DNA from: a virus
DNA: 64,000 nt
Strand: one strand, 5' to 3'
IMG/VR virus record: IMGVR_UViG_3300025161_000004
Coordinates: 62,001-126,000 of that record
Shown: positions 1 through 8,314 of the stretch, one piece after another
Numbering within the stretch: position 1 is the first letter of the stretch
How the letters are laid out: the number at the start of each line of letters is the position of its first letter
The notes under the pieces: model-generated
Databases searched by the model: none
What the model was told of the DNA's origin: nothing
The model's input: only the letters and a program-made list of their open reading frames with translations
Position numbers and translations under genes: made by a program

Positions 1-321
1 TGTAGTACCAGTTGTTGATGCTGTGACTGATCGAGTTATGTCAAGACCATCTATTGATGGATTATTTGATTGTCTATACTTAACTGAGTACGAATTATTT
101 AATGTATATTTTTTTAACTCGAATAATCTACTTGTACATAAACCAGTTACTTCATACGTTATATTATCAATAGTAACTCCCGATAAACCAGTATATGTAT
201 TAAAAAATCCCCAATCTATGTTATTTGAAGTTAGAAGTATATTCATCGTATACGCAGAGTACGCAGGTGTACCTGTAGTGCCAGATGTTACTAATTTGAA
301 TGTTTTTTTTATTAACTCCAT
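1..321 (-). CDS. Partial virion protein, probably baseplate or tail, downstream of gp6
   Basis: The frame is open from an ATG at 319-321 to the left edge, so the 3' end lies outside the window. The visible 107 residues start MELIKKTFKLVTSGTTGT and are rich in Thr, Ser, Gly and Asn, like phage baseplate or fibre proteins. I recognise no family. The start is 7 bases past the stop of the gp6-like gene, so it is probably cotranscribed with it; in T4 the gene after 6 is another wedge protein. A second ATG at 326-328 is in another frame and soon hits a stop, so I reject it. Confidence 0.6.
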   Translation of the reverse strand, partial: MELIKKTFKLVTSGTTGTPAYSAYTMNILLTSNNIDWGFFNTYTGLSGVTIDNITYEVTGLCTSRLFELKKYTLNNSYSVKYRQSNNPSIDGLDITRSVTASTTGTT

Positions 322-327
322 TATCCA

Positions 328-2178
328 TTAAACTCTTAAATCAGTTCTTTTTCTTAAGTATACTTTTATGTCTCTTTCAGGATATTTAATTTCAAACATT
401 GAATCTGGTGTACTATAAATTGTATTATTAATCAATTTAATTTCTCCAGTAGTTTCATTTGCAAACTCCTGTTCAATAGGATTTAATGAATATCCATTTC
501 CAACTTTATTATAAATTTTCATTGAAATTATATTTATAACACCATCTATATCATTAATTGAATTTTGTAATGGTGCTAAAAAAATGTCCTCATTCATTTT
601 TTTATTTTTAATATTGAAATAATTAGTGATGGTACTAATAATATTATTTGCTATTTGACTATCATTTCTTTCTTCAACATAAACATCAATATCGATAGCT
701 ATATTGAATATTCTACCATCCCTTACCTCAATATAATCATTGACCATTCTATATTCACTTAACCACTCAGTAATATTATTTTTTAAAAGTGTATTGCTAG
801 TATTTGTTAATTTACCATTAGAGTCTATACCTAATATAACAATTACTACTTTATTATTTTCTTTAAATGCATTTGATCTAAATGGTGAACCATAACGCCC
901 TGGCATTCTGTTCACCATAGTTAGGTAATCATTTATTGTTACGGCTCTATATTGGCTTGAGTAGTTATATGATATAAGATTTCTTATTTCTTCTATGGAT
1001 AATCCATCATTACCTCCAATAGCTGGAATTGGGTTTGTCACCCTTAAACTTCTTTGTACACTATTATTTAAATCTTGACGAGCACCATTAACGCTCATTC
1101 TGAACTGACCCATTTGTGTAAGAACGTTACTACCTAAATTAGAATCACTCCCACCACCAACACGATATCTAACATATAACGTCCCTCTTTTTAGTTTCTC
1201 GCCTAATGAAGTGTTTTCTAAAAAATTCTGTAAGAATATATCATTACTAATACCAACTTTTGCAAAACCCTCTTTTAAAAGATCGAAATCAGAATTACCA
1301 CTACCAAATGTTAGTACACACAACCCATTTGCAGTATATTCCTTAATAAATTTTCTAGTCACATCAACCCATTTGCCGGCTTTAATTCCTGTACTTCCTG
1401 TAGTTGCATTTGTATTACCAGCATCCACATCCTCTAAAAATATTCTTTGTTGTGCTAAATAATCTACTTCATAATAACGAATATCTCGATTATAGAATAA
1501 TTCATCAGGTGGATTTGAACCAGCATTTTGATTTTGAACCAAAATAACACTATCTATGGATATGACATTATTATCTGGTAATGTTAATTCATAAAATGGC
1601 ACAATTTCTTGATCTGTAATAACCTTACGATAAATCTTAGTACTACCATTAATTACTATTTCTCTTTTAGTTATAAGATACGATGTGATAATACCATTCG
1701 AATCGAGAACAGGTATCTGACTTCTATTTGGATACCCTAAATTACTTACTGGTGAGGCAAAATCAATCACATCTTCTGTCTCAAAAACTTTTCCTCCACC
1801 AACTACTTGTGATTGTGGAAATAATACTGGATAATATGACGCATCTGGTTTATCACCCTTAACTGGTATCTGTACCGTAAAGTCAACTACTGTCACTGAT
1901 GGTCTTTTATTGGGTATATTAAATCCTAAGTTTTTAGCGATATTTAGGATTGATGCTCTTTGCTGTGCGTATTGTAATTGAGTTTCCTGAAACGCTCTAT
2001 CTGTATTAACCGATAAATTATTTGCTACACCAGCATTTAGGTCTATCAACATAGAACCTATATTAGAATCAGTGAAATCACTAAATACTTCTGGATAATA
2101 TTCTCGTATTAATGAAATAAGTTCATCTTTTATCTCAGTAAAGGTTTTTTTGTTATATGGTATTGTTTTATTCGCCAT
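328..2178 (-). CDS. 6: Baseplate wedge protein, gp6/J-like
   Basis: This 616-residue protein has the look of the T4 gp6 / Mu gpJ baseplate family. The N-terminus (residues 5-90) carries the typical helical opening with a segment like SDFTDSNIGSMLIDLNAG, followed by the family pattern of early strands (VVDFTVQIPVKGD) and a central domain near residues 380-430 (IEEIRNLISYNYSSQYRAV then TINDYLTMVNRMPG), usual for J-type proteins. In T4, gp6 dimers link the wedges and drive the sheath contraction signal. The gp25-like gene lies directly upstream with a 17-base gap, the same order as in T4 (25 then 6), which strengthens both calls. Confidence 0.88.
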   Translation of the reverse strand: MANKTIPYNKKTFTEIKDELISLIREYYPEVFSDFTDSNIGSMLIDLNAGVANNLSVNTDRAFQETQLQYAQQRASILNIAKNLGFNIPNKRPSVTVVDFTVQIPVKGDKPDASYYPVLFPQSQVVGGGKVFETEDVIDFASPVSNLGYPNRSQIPVLDSNGIITSYLITKREIVINGSTKIYRKVITDQEIVPFYELTLPDNNVISIDSVILVQNQNAGSNPPDELFYNRDIRYYEVDYLAQQRIFLEDVDAGNTNATTGSTGIKAGKWVDVTRKFIKEYTANGLCVLTFGSGNSDFDLLKEGFAKVGISNDIFLQNFLENTSLGEKLKRGTLYVRYRVGGGSDSNLGSNVLTQMGQFRMSVNGARQDLNNSVQRSLRVTNPIPAIGGNDGLSIEEIRNLISYNYSSQYRAVTINDYLTMVNRMPGRYGSPFRSNAFKENNKVVIVILGIDSNGKLTNTSNTLLKNNITEWLSEYRMVNDYIEVRDGRIFNIAIDIDVYVEERNDSQIANNIISTITNYFNIKNKKMNEDIFLAPLQNSINDIDGVINIISMKIYNKVGNGYSLNPIEQEFANETTGEIKLINNTIYSTPDSMFEIKYPERDIKVYLRKRTDLRV

Positions 2179-2195
2179 TTTTTTTATCTGTTATT

Positions 2196-2594
2196 TTAGA
2201 ATGTTATTTCAACCACACCAGTTTCATTAAAAACACCTTCATCATACGAAAAACTAATCAATAATCTTATTTCATTCTCACTAATTGGATTATTATCTTC
2301 ATCTTTGGATGTATATATATCGATAGATGTTATTGTTAGTTGAGGAATAAATTCTTTGACAGTGTTTCTCAATTCTTCTTCTATATCACCAATTGTAATA
2401 TTATCGTTTGGTTCAAAGATGAATTTTTTTAGATTAGTCCCATAGTTAGGCATATAATATCTTTCGCCCTTTTCCGTCAATAATAGTAATAATAAATTTG
2501 AAGTTAGGACTGATTTCGTCACACTATTCATCTTGAATAGTCCATTCTTAACTTTATCATCTTCTATCGGAAATTTAATGTTGATTGATCTCAT
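2196..2594 (-). CDS. 25: Baseplate wedge protein, gp25-like
   Basis: 132 residues from the ATG at 2592-2594. The gp25/GPW fold signature is visible: VTKSVLTSNLLLLLLTEKGE followed by YYMPNYGTNLKKFIFEPND, then a conserved helix and the ITSIDI strand. gp25 is the lysozyme-like wedge core that nucleates the sheath. A longer frame begins at 2636 but would run through a strong terminator hairpin (2626-2648); the internal ATG also has an ATAAATACA element (2608-2616 on the plus strand) 14 bases upstream, so I choose 2594. It precedes the gp6-like gene as in T4. Confidence 0.88.
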   Translation of the reverse strand: MRSINIKFPIEDDKVKNGLFKMNSVTKSVLTSNLLLLLLTEKGERYYMPNYGTNLKKFIFEPNDNITIGDIEEELRNTVKEFIPQLTITSIDIYTSKDEDNNPISENEIRLLISFSYDEGVFNETGVVEITF

Positions 2595-2621
2595 TGCCAA
2601 GTTTTTAATAAATACAATTAC

Positions 2622-2648
2622 AAAAAAAATCCGCAATATGCGGATTTT
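2622..2648 (-). terminator. Rho-independent terminator
   Basis: On the minus strand a 10-bp stem AAAATCCGCA / TGCGGATTTT with a 3-base loop is followed by a T run. It ends the unit containing the 288-residue gene at 2673-3539 and sits upstream of the gp25 start. Confidence 0.85.
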
Positions 2649-2672
2649 AGATATCTATTTTACTATAAAATT

Positions 2673-3539
2673 TTATAGTTTTTCTACTATCTTACCACTA
2701 AACTTTAATACTTCATAATTACTATCATAATCAATTCTTTTCACATATTTATCAACTACAAAAAAATGTGTTTCACCCCATTCATCTTTAAACCATATCT
2801 GTCTAATATCACATATTTCTTTAAAAACTTCACTATTTTCATCATATTTATGTAAACCATATTTTTTATTGATAAAAAATTCATATAGTCTATGTATTGA
2901 TGATATTTGTTTGATATGTAAAAAATCAGTTAATTGTTCGATCTTATTAATCACTTCTCTGTCTCTAATCACATTAATTTTAAATTTTTTTTCTGCGGCT
3001 CTTTGAAAGTCATTTTTTAATTCATAATTATCATTCCTATAAATCAAATCTTTCATTGTAGAAAATCCATCAAGAGGTTTCGAATTATTAATCATGAATA
3101 AAACTGGATAATCATCATCTTTTACCCTTCTTTCTTCAACCTGAAGAGTAATAGCTTCTGCTATAGTCTTACCATAATACTTACTTTTAGGGTCATAAAA
3201 GCCATAATGTTCAAATCTTCTCCCCCACCTGTCCTTTTTACCATAAGACATACCATTTTTCTCTGCTACCATTTGTATTTGTTCCGCAGTAGCATGTTTC
3301 ATAAATTTTTCTGCCCTTTTTAGTATCTCATAATAATCTCTAACATATTTCTCATCTGTTTCACCAACCTCAAATTTTTTTAATAATTTACTTTCGTTTC
3401 TTTTCTTTAGTATTATTTTTTTATTTGAGTCTAATTCAAAATAATTAGTTTTAAATTCTTCTGCAACATTATTTAATGCTATTCCAATCTTTAAAAAAAT
3501 TGAATAGATTATGTTTTTTATCTGTTTAAAGATTTTCAT
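2673..3539 (-). CDS. Conserved phage protein of unknown function
   Basis: 288 residues, lysine-rich. I do not recognise the family. The N-terminal 25 residues are amphipathic and hydrophobic (IKNIIYSIFLKIGIALNNVA), possibly a membrane-associated helix but not a clear signal peptide. The middle holds a distinctive aromatic segment, KDRWGRRFEHYGFYDPKSK (about residues 107-125), followed by GKTIAEAITLQVEERR. The C-terminal half alternates helices and strands. It follows the glycosyltransferase gene (37-base gap) and is closed by the terminator at 2622-2648, so it likely belongs to the same transcript. Confidence 0.7.
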   Translation of the reverse strand: MKIFKQIKNIIYSIFLKIGIALNNVAEEFKTNYFELDSNKKIILKKRNESKLLKKFEVGETDEKYVRDYYEILKRAEKFMKHATAEQIQMVAEKNGMSYGKKDRWGRRFEHYGFYDPKSKYYGKTIAEAITLQVEERRVKDDDYPVLFMINNSKPLDGFSTMKDLIYRNDNYELKNDFQRAAEKKFKINVIRDREVINKIEQLTDFLHIKQISSIHRLYEFFINKKYGLHKYDENSEVFKEICDIRQIWFKDEWGETHFFVVDKYVKRIDYDSNYEVLKFSGKIVEKL

Positions 3540-3576
3540 GTCTGTATGTTCTTTAATTTTAACTAATTATTTTTTA

Positions 3577-4974
3577 CTATACATCCAGTAATTGTTCTTT
3601 TTTAACAGAAATTGACTCATAAATTTCCGCTCTCTTATTTGTTACGTTTTTCAAATTATATTTCTCTTTAAAATCTTCATATAATTGATTACCTATTTGT
3701 TGGCGATATTCAGGATCAATAATTAATTTTTTTAAGGCTTTTGCCCAATCAGCATCAATATTCTTATTAATCATAGAATTTTTTGTATATGGTACTAATA
3801 AACAATTTCTACCATTAATACCATCCACATTATATGGTGGAATATCAGTACATACAATAGGAATTCTTCTTGTCCAGCACTCAACTTGTTTTAAATTTGA
3901 TTTCATTCTATTGAACATATTATCTGCAAGTGGTGCAATTGAAATATCCGTTTCATTTAGCACTTCAGCATAAACATTTGCTTTTTGTGTCCATCTTCTT
4001 GCGAAAACACCTTCATTGTGATATTTACCTCTCTCATAATTACGTAACCATTTTAGGTATTCCTTATCATTAATAATTCGATAATCATCGGTCAAAATTT
4101 TCTCATAACTAAGATATACCGATTCTTCGGATTTAATAGGTCTTTGATTAATAAAGAAAACTTTACCTCTATATTTATCTTTTATTGAGGTTGGGACTGG
4201 AATCATATCGATATTACCTCTTGATTTATTAATTGCCTTAATCATATCTGGAGTCCATAATCCTTTATTTTGTAGTTCTTTTCCAAATTCTTGATTAAAC
4301 ACAATATCGGTAGTAGTTCCCTCAGTATCCCAACCAGCAATAATAATTTTAAACTTACCTTTTGTATTAGGATCGCTATTTAAACGATTAATTACACCTT
4401 TTAACTGCTGAACATCATTTAGATGAGATGAACCTGCCATATATGTAATTCTAACCAAACCATTAGGATCTGGATATCTTTCATCTTTAAATTGCTTCAT
4501 CCATTCTGGATTTACTGAGTTGGGTAATACAAAAATATTATCTTTACCAGTTTGCTTTCTAATTTCGGCAGCAAATAACTCTGTAGTTGTAGTTACATAA
4601 TCCGCAATCTTAATATTATCTATAATATCGTTATAGACTTTCTTCTCCATAAATGTAATATACATTGGATGTGTCTTATCCAGCATCCAATAATCGTCAA
4701 TATCCATAACTAATACAACACCACTACTTTTAAGTTCATTAGCTAATCTAAGCATTTGTGGTACTGACGGAATCAAAAATCTATGATAATGAATAATATC
4801 GAAACCTTTTAAATAGTTGATTGTTTCTGGATCACTAAAATCTAGTGATGGATTAATTTCTACATCAAATTTATCTGAATGATCTCTTTCTAATTGTATT
4901 GCTGGAGTAAGTGTTCTATAGTAGTTAACCCCTGCACTGTCAAGGTTGTAGAATAGAATACGTTTTCTGCTCAT
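3577..4974 (-). CDS. Glycosyltransferase, GT4/GT-B type
   Basis: 465 residues. The N-terminus is a Rossmann-like domain (RILFYNLDSAGVNYYR, then FDIIHYHRFLIP and VLVMDIDDYW). The C-terminal half resembles GT-B retaining transferases: ISIAPLADNMFNRMKSNLKQ (near residue 345) aligns with the nucleotide-sugar binding EX7E region, and IPIVCTDIPPY follows, as in GT4 enzymes that choose a new site. It would transfer a sugar to an unknown acceptor. It stands alone, 47 kb from the main glycan cluster, with an exact AGTATTTATA element 27 bases before the ATG, suggesting late expression and perhaps modification of a virion component. Confidence 0.8.
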   Translation of the reverse strand: MSRKRILFYNLDSAGVNYYRTLTPAIQLERDHSDKFDVEINPSLDFSDPETINYLKGFDIIHYHRFLIPSVPQMLRLANELKSSGVVLVMDIDDYWMLDKTHPMYITFMEKKVYNDIIDNIKIADYVTTTTELFAAEIRKQTGKDNIFVLPNSVNPEWMKQFKDERYPDPNGLVRITYMAGSSHLNDVQQLKGVINRLNSDPNTKGKFKIIIAGWDTEGTTTDIVFNQEFGKELQNKGLWTPDMIKAINKSRGNIDMIPVPTSIKDKYRGKVFFINQRPIKSEESVYLSYEKILTDDYRIINDKEYLKWLRNYERGKYHNEGVFARRWTQKANVYAEVLNETDISIAPLADNMFNRMKSNLKQVECWTRRIPIVCTDIPPYNVDGINGRNCLLVPYTKNSMINKNIDADWAKALKKLIIDPEYRQQIGNQLYEDFKEKYNLKNVTNKRAEIYESISVKKEQLLDV

Positions 4975-5000
4975 AATATTTATATTTTTTTATAATTTAT

Positions 5001-5010
5001 TATAAATACT
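5001..5010 (-). promoter_or_regulatory. Late-type AGTATTTATA element
   Basis: Exact copy of the recurring ten-base element, 27 bases upstream of the glycosyltransferase ATG at 4974. Coding-strand reading is AGTATTTATAATAAATTAT. Confidence 0.6.
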
Positions 5011-5064
5011 ATGATGCAGAACCAAAAGACACGAAAAAATAAAAAATATTTACGTCTTTAAATT

Positions 5065-5433
5065 TTATTCGAAATCTTCCGATTTCTCATCGTATTTTTT
5101 TATTTTTCTTTTTTCTTTTTTGGGTGGTTGAATATCTACCTGACTCTGCAAAGTTGGTGTTTCAGTCTTACTTACATTTGTCTGTTTTTGTTGCTGTTGA
5201 ATTTTTTCATATTCAATATCACTTATTTTTTTGACTGTGATAAGATTTTTTGCTTTTAAAATATGAACACCAAGAGGTAGATTATCAGCGTTAATAATCA
5301 TCTCTCTACCTGATGCTAATTTATAGAATTTCTTTTCAAATTGACTAAAATATTCAATATCTAGTGTTTGATTTAGATTTGGATGCCTCTTATCAAGTTT
5401 GTTTGTGATATTTTTAATTAAAAAATATGCCAT
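5065..5433 (-). CDS. Small protein of unknown function with charged tail
   Basis: 122 residues. The first 75 look folded, with strands around REMIINADNLPLGVHILKAK, suggesting a small beta domain. The rest is low-complexity: a Gln run (QQQQKQ), Thr/Pro-rich stretch and a Lys/Glu tail (KKEKRKIKKYDEKSEDFE). That architecture is common in small virion or scaffold-type proteins, but I recognise no family. It starts 25 bases after the ParB-like gene stop and is probably cotranscribed with it. Confidence 0.65.
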   Translation of the reverse strand: MAYFLIKNITNKLDKRHPNLNQTLDIEYFSQFEKKFYKLASGREMIINADNLPLGVHILKAKNLITVKKISDIEYEKIQQQQKQTNVSKTETPTLQSQVDIQPPKKEKRKIKKYDEKSEDFE

Positions 5434-5458
5434 ATTTCTGTTGTTAATTTAAATATTA

Positions 5459-6241
5459 TTAAAATACTTGAAGCATTATTGAACCATACTTAATTCCGTC
5501 ATAACCCATTTTTTTTGCTTTTTCTGATACAAGCATATTACATAGGTTTTCAAGTTTAGTTCCAACCTCAGTCGCAAGATCATTTAAATTTACATTAGGA
5601 AACCATATTTTAGCTAATCCAACGGTTGGTATTGTATCTTTGGTAAATGTGATATCCATTCTATCAGTATCAAGCAAATTGTCAAACTTAATTTCAAATA
5701 TCTTCATCCCTTTGTTGGGATTAAGTGAAAAAAAGTTCCCTACCTTTGAATTAGGTTTTGGCTCATCTTCTCTATACCCAATATAGATCTCACTATTTGT
5801 TTTTTTTTCGTTTTTAGGTATTTCACGGAATAATTGACTTAATATATCAGAATCTTGAACATCCTGAGATATTACTTCGTCAAGTGCTCTTTGTCTTTTA
5901 TAGTGAAAAATGTCAATTATCTTATTTAAAATTCTTGCAGCTTGATGCAGCGGTAAATCTATCTGTATAGCCCTTAATGGTTTATTTTTATTAATAAATG
6001 CTGCATATCTATGATGACCATCTAATATCTCATTATCTTTTGATAACCATATTGGTTGATTGATTTCACCACTTTTCATGATTGAAGATACTTTACATAA
6101 ATCAACTAAACCTTGCGTAGGCTTTAATTTATCAGGAGTAATCTTTAGTATTTTATAATTTACATTTTCATCGTCTAATTGATCTATAACATACAAAAAT
6201 GGTGCAGAAACCTGTGGTAAATATTTTGATCTATATCTCAT
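5459..6241 (-). CDS. ParB/Srx-like domain protein
   Basis: 260 residues from the ATG at 6239-6241. A ParB-type core is visible: VDLCKVSSIMKSGEINQPIW, then the signature EILDGHHRYAAFI (about residues 70-82). These domains bind or cut nucleic acid, or hydrolyse CTP; no helix-turn-helix DNA-binding half is evident. The C-terminal 60 residues end in KKMGYDGIKYG, which resembles the closing motif of ADP-ribosyltransferase-like polyvalent domains and matches GYDGVIIKG in the 999-residue protein at 9285. An ATG three codons earlier (6250) exists; I prefer 6241 because the AGTATTTATA element then lies 23 bases upstream. Confidence 0.72.
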   Translation of the reverse strand: MRYRSKYLPQVSAPFLYVIDQLDDENVNYKILKITPDKLKPTQGLVDLCKVSSIMKSGEINQPIWLSKDNEILDGHHRYAAFINKNKPLRAIQIDLPLHQAARILNKIIDIFHYKRQRALDEVISQDVQDSDILSQLFREIPKNEKKTNSEIYIGYREDEPKPNSKVGNFFSLNPNKGMKIFEIKFDNLLDTDRMDITFTKDTIPTVGLAKIWFPNVNLNDLATEVGTKLENLCNMLVSEKAKKMGYDGIKYGSIMLQVF

Positions 6242-6262
6242 TTCTATCATTTCAAGATTTTT

Positions 6263-6829
6263 TTATAAATACTTTTTAATACTTTTTTTTATTAAAAACT
6301 CAATAGTTTGGTATCTTTCTACCAAATAAAATTGTCCGTTATTGACATGATAAATCTCTACCTTAATTGTGCTGTCAACTTCATGTTTTAATGATTTAAG
6401 TAATTCTATTTGATCGTTTTGATCGTCATAGATATTAATTTCTTCTAATGATGGAAATTTATCTAAAATATCTAATATCCTTTCTTTCTTATTTCTATTA
6501 TCATTTTTAAATGAATATTCATCAAAATATATTCCCATCGAATTAAGTAAATTCATTATAATTGGCTGAAATTTTGGTATCCTATTGGTTAATAAAACGG
6601 TGTAGGAATTAGGATTTGAATTTTCTCTTTCTAAAATATTTTTAATTTGCTCAAATGGTTTTATGTCAAAAACATTAGTATTTAAACTATCTAGTTGACC
6701 CCACCATCCTTTATGAGGATATTCTTTACCAGTTTTCTCTTTCCATAATAACCTACCAGTGTCTGGTGTAGGTACATCCATTAATGTACCGTCATGATCA
6801 ATAAAAACTAATTTAGTTATATTATTCAT
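6263..6829 (-). CDS. HAD-superfamily phosphatase, SAK RNA-repair-like
   Basis: 188 residues with the HAD motifs in order: motif I FIDHDGTLMD (Asp nucleophile and acid, residues 9-18), motif II VLLTNR near residue 78, a lysine-bearing NKKERILDIL segment (motif III region), and motif IV YDDQNDQ near 133. The layout resembles the Swiss Army Knife RNA repair-like HAD group, which removes phosphates from nucleic acid ends. A 2H phosphoesterase gene lies directly upstream (4-base gap), and 2H domains are natural partners in 2',3'-cyclic phosphate end healing. The RNA-end role is inference; polynucleotide or sugar phosphatase activity is also possible. Confidence 0.78.
   Translation of the reverse strand: MNNITKLVFIDHDGTLMDVPTPDTGRLLWKEKTGKEYPHKGWWGQLDSLNTNVFDIKPFEQIKNILERENSNPNSYTVLLTNRIPKFQPIIMNLLNSMGIYFDEYSFKNDNRNKKERILDILDKFPSLEEINIYDDQNDQIELLKSLKHEVDSTIKVEIYHVNNGQFYLVERYQTIEFLIKKSIKKYL
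6264..6273 (-). promoter_or_regulatory. Late-type AGTATTTATA element
   Basis: Exact copy, overlapping the last codons of the upstream HAD gene and 23 bases before the ATG at 6241 of the ParB-like gene. Followed by seven A on the coding strand. Confidence 0.6.
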
Positions 6830-6833
6830 TTTA

Positions 6834-7214
6834 TTATGTGGTTATTTCTTTAACAGTCCCCTTTACCAAAAATATAATATCAAGAGGTTGCCAATTAGTA
6901 ATGTAATTACTCATAACTGGTTTTCCACCATTGTTAACGTCAACAGCAAGTGTTATGTGGGGAATTTTATTAACGCTAGGAAATCCTTCAACTCTAACTG
7001 CAATAACCTTTTCATCTATTCCTAGTGCAACAACTCTTAACATAACATCCATACCTAAGTATTTTCTATATTCCTCTTTAAGTTCACCCATGTTAATTGT
7101 CATATGGTGAGCATAGATTTTAAAATCTTTAGGTATAAATGTCTTAAATGTGTTAATTAATAAGTTATGTGAATCTTCATTAAGAACCACTGCACTATAT
7201 AATACCTTTTTCAT
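6834..7214 (-). CDS. 2H phosphoesterase (LigT-like)
   Basis: 126 residues with two HxT/S-type catalytic motifs: AHHMTINMGEL (HMT, residue about 36) and IPHITLAVD (HIT, residue about 86). That spacing and the strand pattern around it define the 2H family, which opens 2',3'-cyclic nucleotides or RNA cyclic phosphate ends. It lies between the secreted protein gene (2-base gap upstream) and the HAD phosphatase gene (4-base gap), so all are likely cotranscribed. Together with HAD it could heal RNA ends before ligation, an inference. Anti-CBASS nucleotide cleavage is an alternative, since phages also use 2H enzymes (for example Acb1) for that. Confidence 0.78.
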   Translation of the reverse strand: MKKVLYSAVVLNEDSHNLLINTFKTFIPKDFKIYAHHMTINMGELKEEYRKYLGMDVMLRVVALGIDEKVIAVRVEGFPSVNKIPHITLAVDVNNGGKPVMSNYITNWQPLDIIFLVKGTVKEITT

Positions 7215-7216
7215 AA

Positions 7217-8314
7217 TTAACTTTTACTATATGAAATTATTCTAACACTAGTATTACCCATATTATCAATTGCAACTATCTTTATTTTTTGATGTGCAAT
7301 ATCTATAGAAATAGGTTCATTATACTCCACAAACTTGCCGTTATCGTTTAATTGTACTAATATTTTTTTTACACCAGACTTATTATCAATGGCTTCAATA
7401 TTAAGAATTCTTTTACTATTTAATTCGTTAATACTTTCATCGATTTTTATTTCAGGTGCTTTTATATCTAAATAAAATTCGTATACATTTGTTTCTTCCT
7501 GATTATTTATCCAATCAAGTGCATAATATTCTATTTTATGTTTACCATCTTTAAGACCTAACATTGTTATTGGTTTTTCATACGGTTTAAATCCGCCACC
7601 ATCAATACTATAATAGATTACACTAACACCGACATTATCATCAACACTACTAATAACTAATAAATCTTTAGATGATAGTATTGAGTCGCTATTATTTATT
7701 TTTGATACTGGTGCAGTATTATCGATACCAAATAATAAATTGTTTTTATCAGAAAAATATGAAATTTCGCTAATATCTTCGACATTTCCAACATTATCTA
7801 CAGAATAAAATTTGAGATTAATATCTTTTTTAGTATCAAATGATATTAAACCATCATATTTAACAAATTCAGACCCATCTATAGAGTAATAAGTTACTTT
7901 AACTCCAGAAAGGGCATCATATGATGTGAGTTTAGCTTTAACATCATCACTATAATATGTTTTACCTTTAAAAGTGTATTTTTCTTTAGATATAAAACTA
8001 ACCTTTGTAACAGGTGCTCTACTATCAGCATAAACTGTCCATAGCTGCTCTCTTAATGGTTGTACATACCTACCTAATGAATCCATCTCCCATTTAGTCC
8101 TTATATAATTAGCACCCTCAGTATCAAGATACATTGGTTTACTAAATTTATAATCTTCTTCTCCTGTGCTAATATGAATATATAGAGGTAGTGACTTATT
8201 CCATATAATACTATCACCTTTTTGATATATGGTTTTTTTTTCGGGTAATTGTGATTGACTAAACAACGGTAAAGCTATTACCGAGAATACAAATATCACT
8301 ATATAACGTTTCAT
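7217..8314 (-). CDS. Secreted protein with Ig-like OmpL47-type repeats
   Basis: 365 residues with a classical signal peptide: MKRYIVIFVFSVIALPLFSQ, cleavage likely near residue 20. The mature part holds three or more repeats of a beta-sandwich domain with the pattern APVSKI...DN-GV--IYYSIDGG-FK-Y--PI (about residues 98-185, 195-280, 285-365). These match the OmpL47-type or chitobiase-C-terminal Ig-like domains common in Bacteroidetes surface proteins. The role in the phage is unknown: periplasmic or surface binding, superinfection exclusion, or lysis are possible. The start overlaps the lipoprotein gene's stop by one base. Confidence 0.75.
   Translation of the reverse strand: MKRYIVIFVFSVIALPLFSQSQLPEKKTIYQKGDSIIWNKSLPLYIHISTGEEDYKFSKPMYLDTEGANYIRTKWEMDSLGRYVQPLREQLWTVYADSRAPVTKVSFISKEKYTFKGKTYYSDDVKAKLTSYDALSGVKVTYYSIDGSEFVKYDGLISFDTKKDINLKFYSVDNVGNVEDISEISYFSDKNNLLFGIDNTAPVSKINNSDSILSSKDLLVISSVDDNVGVSVIYYSIDGGGFKPYEKPITMLGLKDGKHKIEYYALDWINNQEETNVYEFYLDIKAPEIKIDESINELNSKRILNIEAIDNKSGVKKILVQLNDNGKFVEYNEPISIDIAHQKIKIVAIDNMGNTSVRIISYSKS

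Noticed and set aside
23-331. 102-codon plus-strand frame
   Set aside because: It is opposite a good minus-strand partial gene with fibre or baseplate-like composition; there is no other plus-strand gene in the window.
2595-2636. Longer start for the gp25-like gene
   Set aside because: The added region contains a strong terminator hairpin, so the internal ATG at 2594 is preferred.
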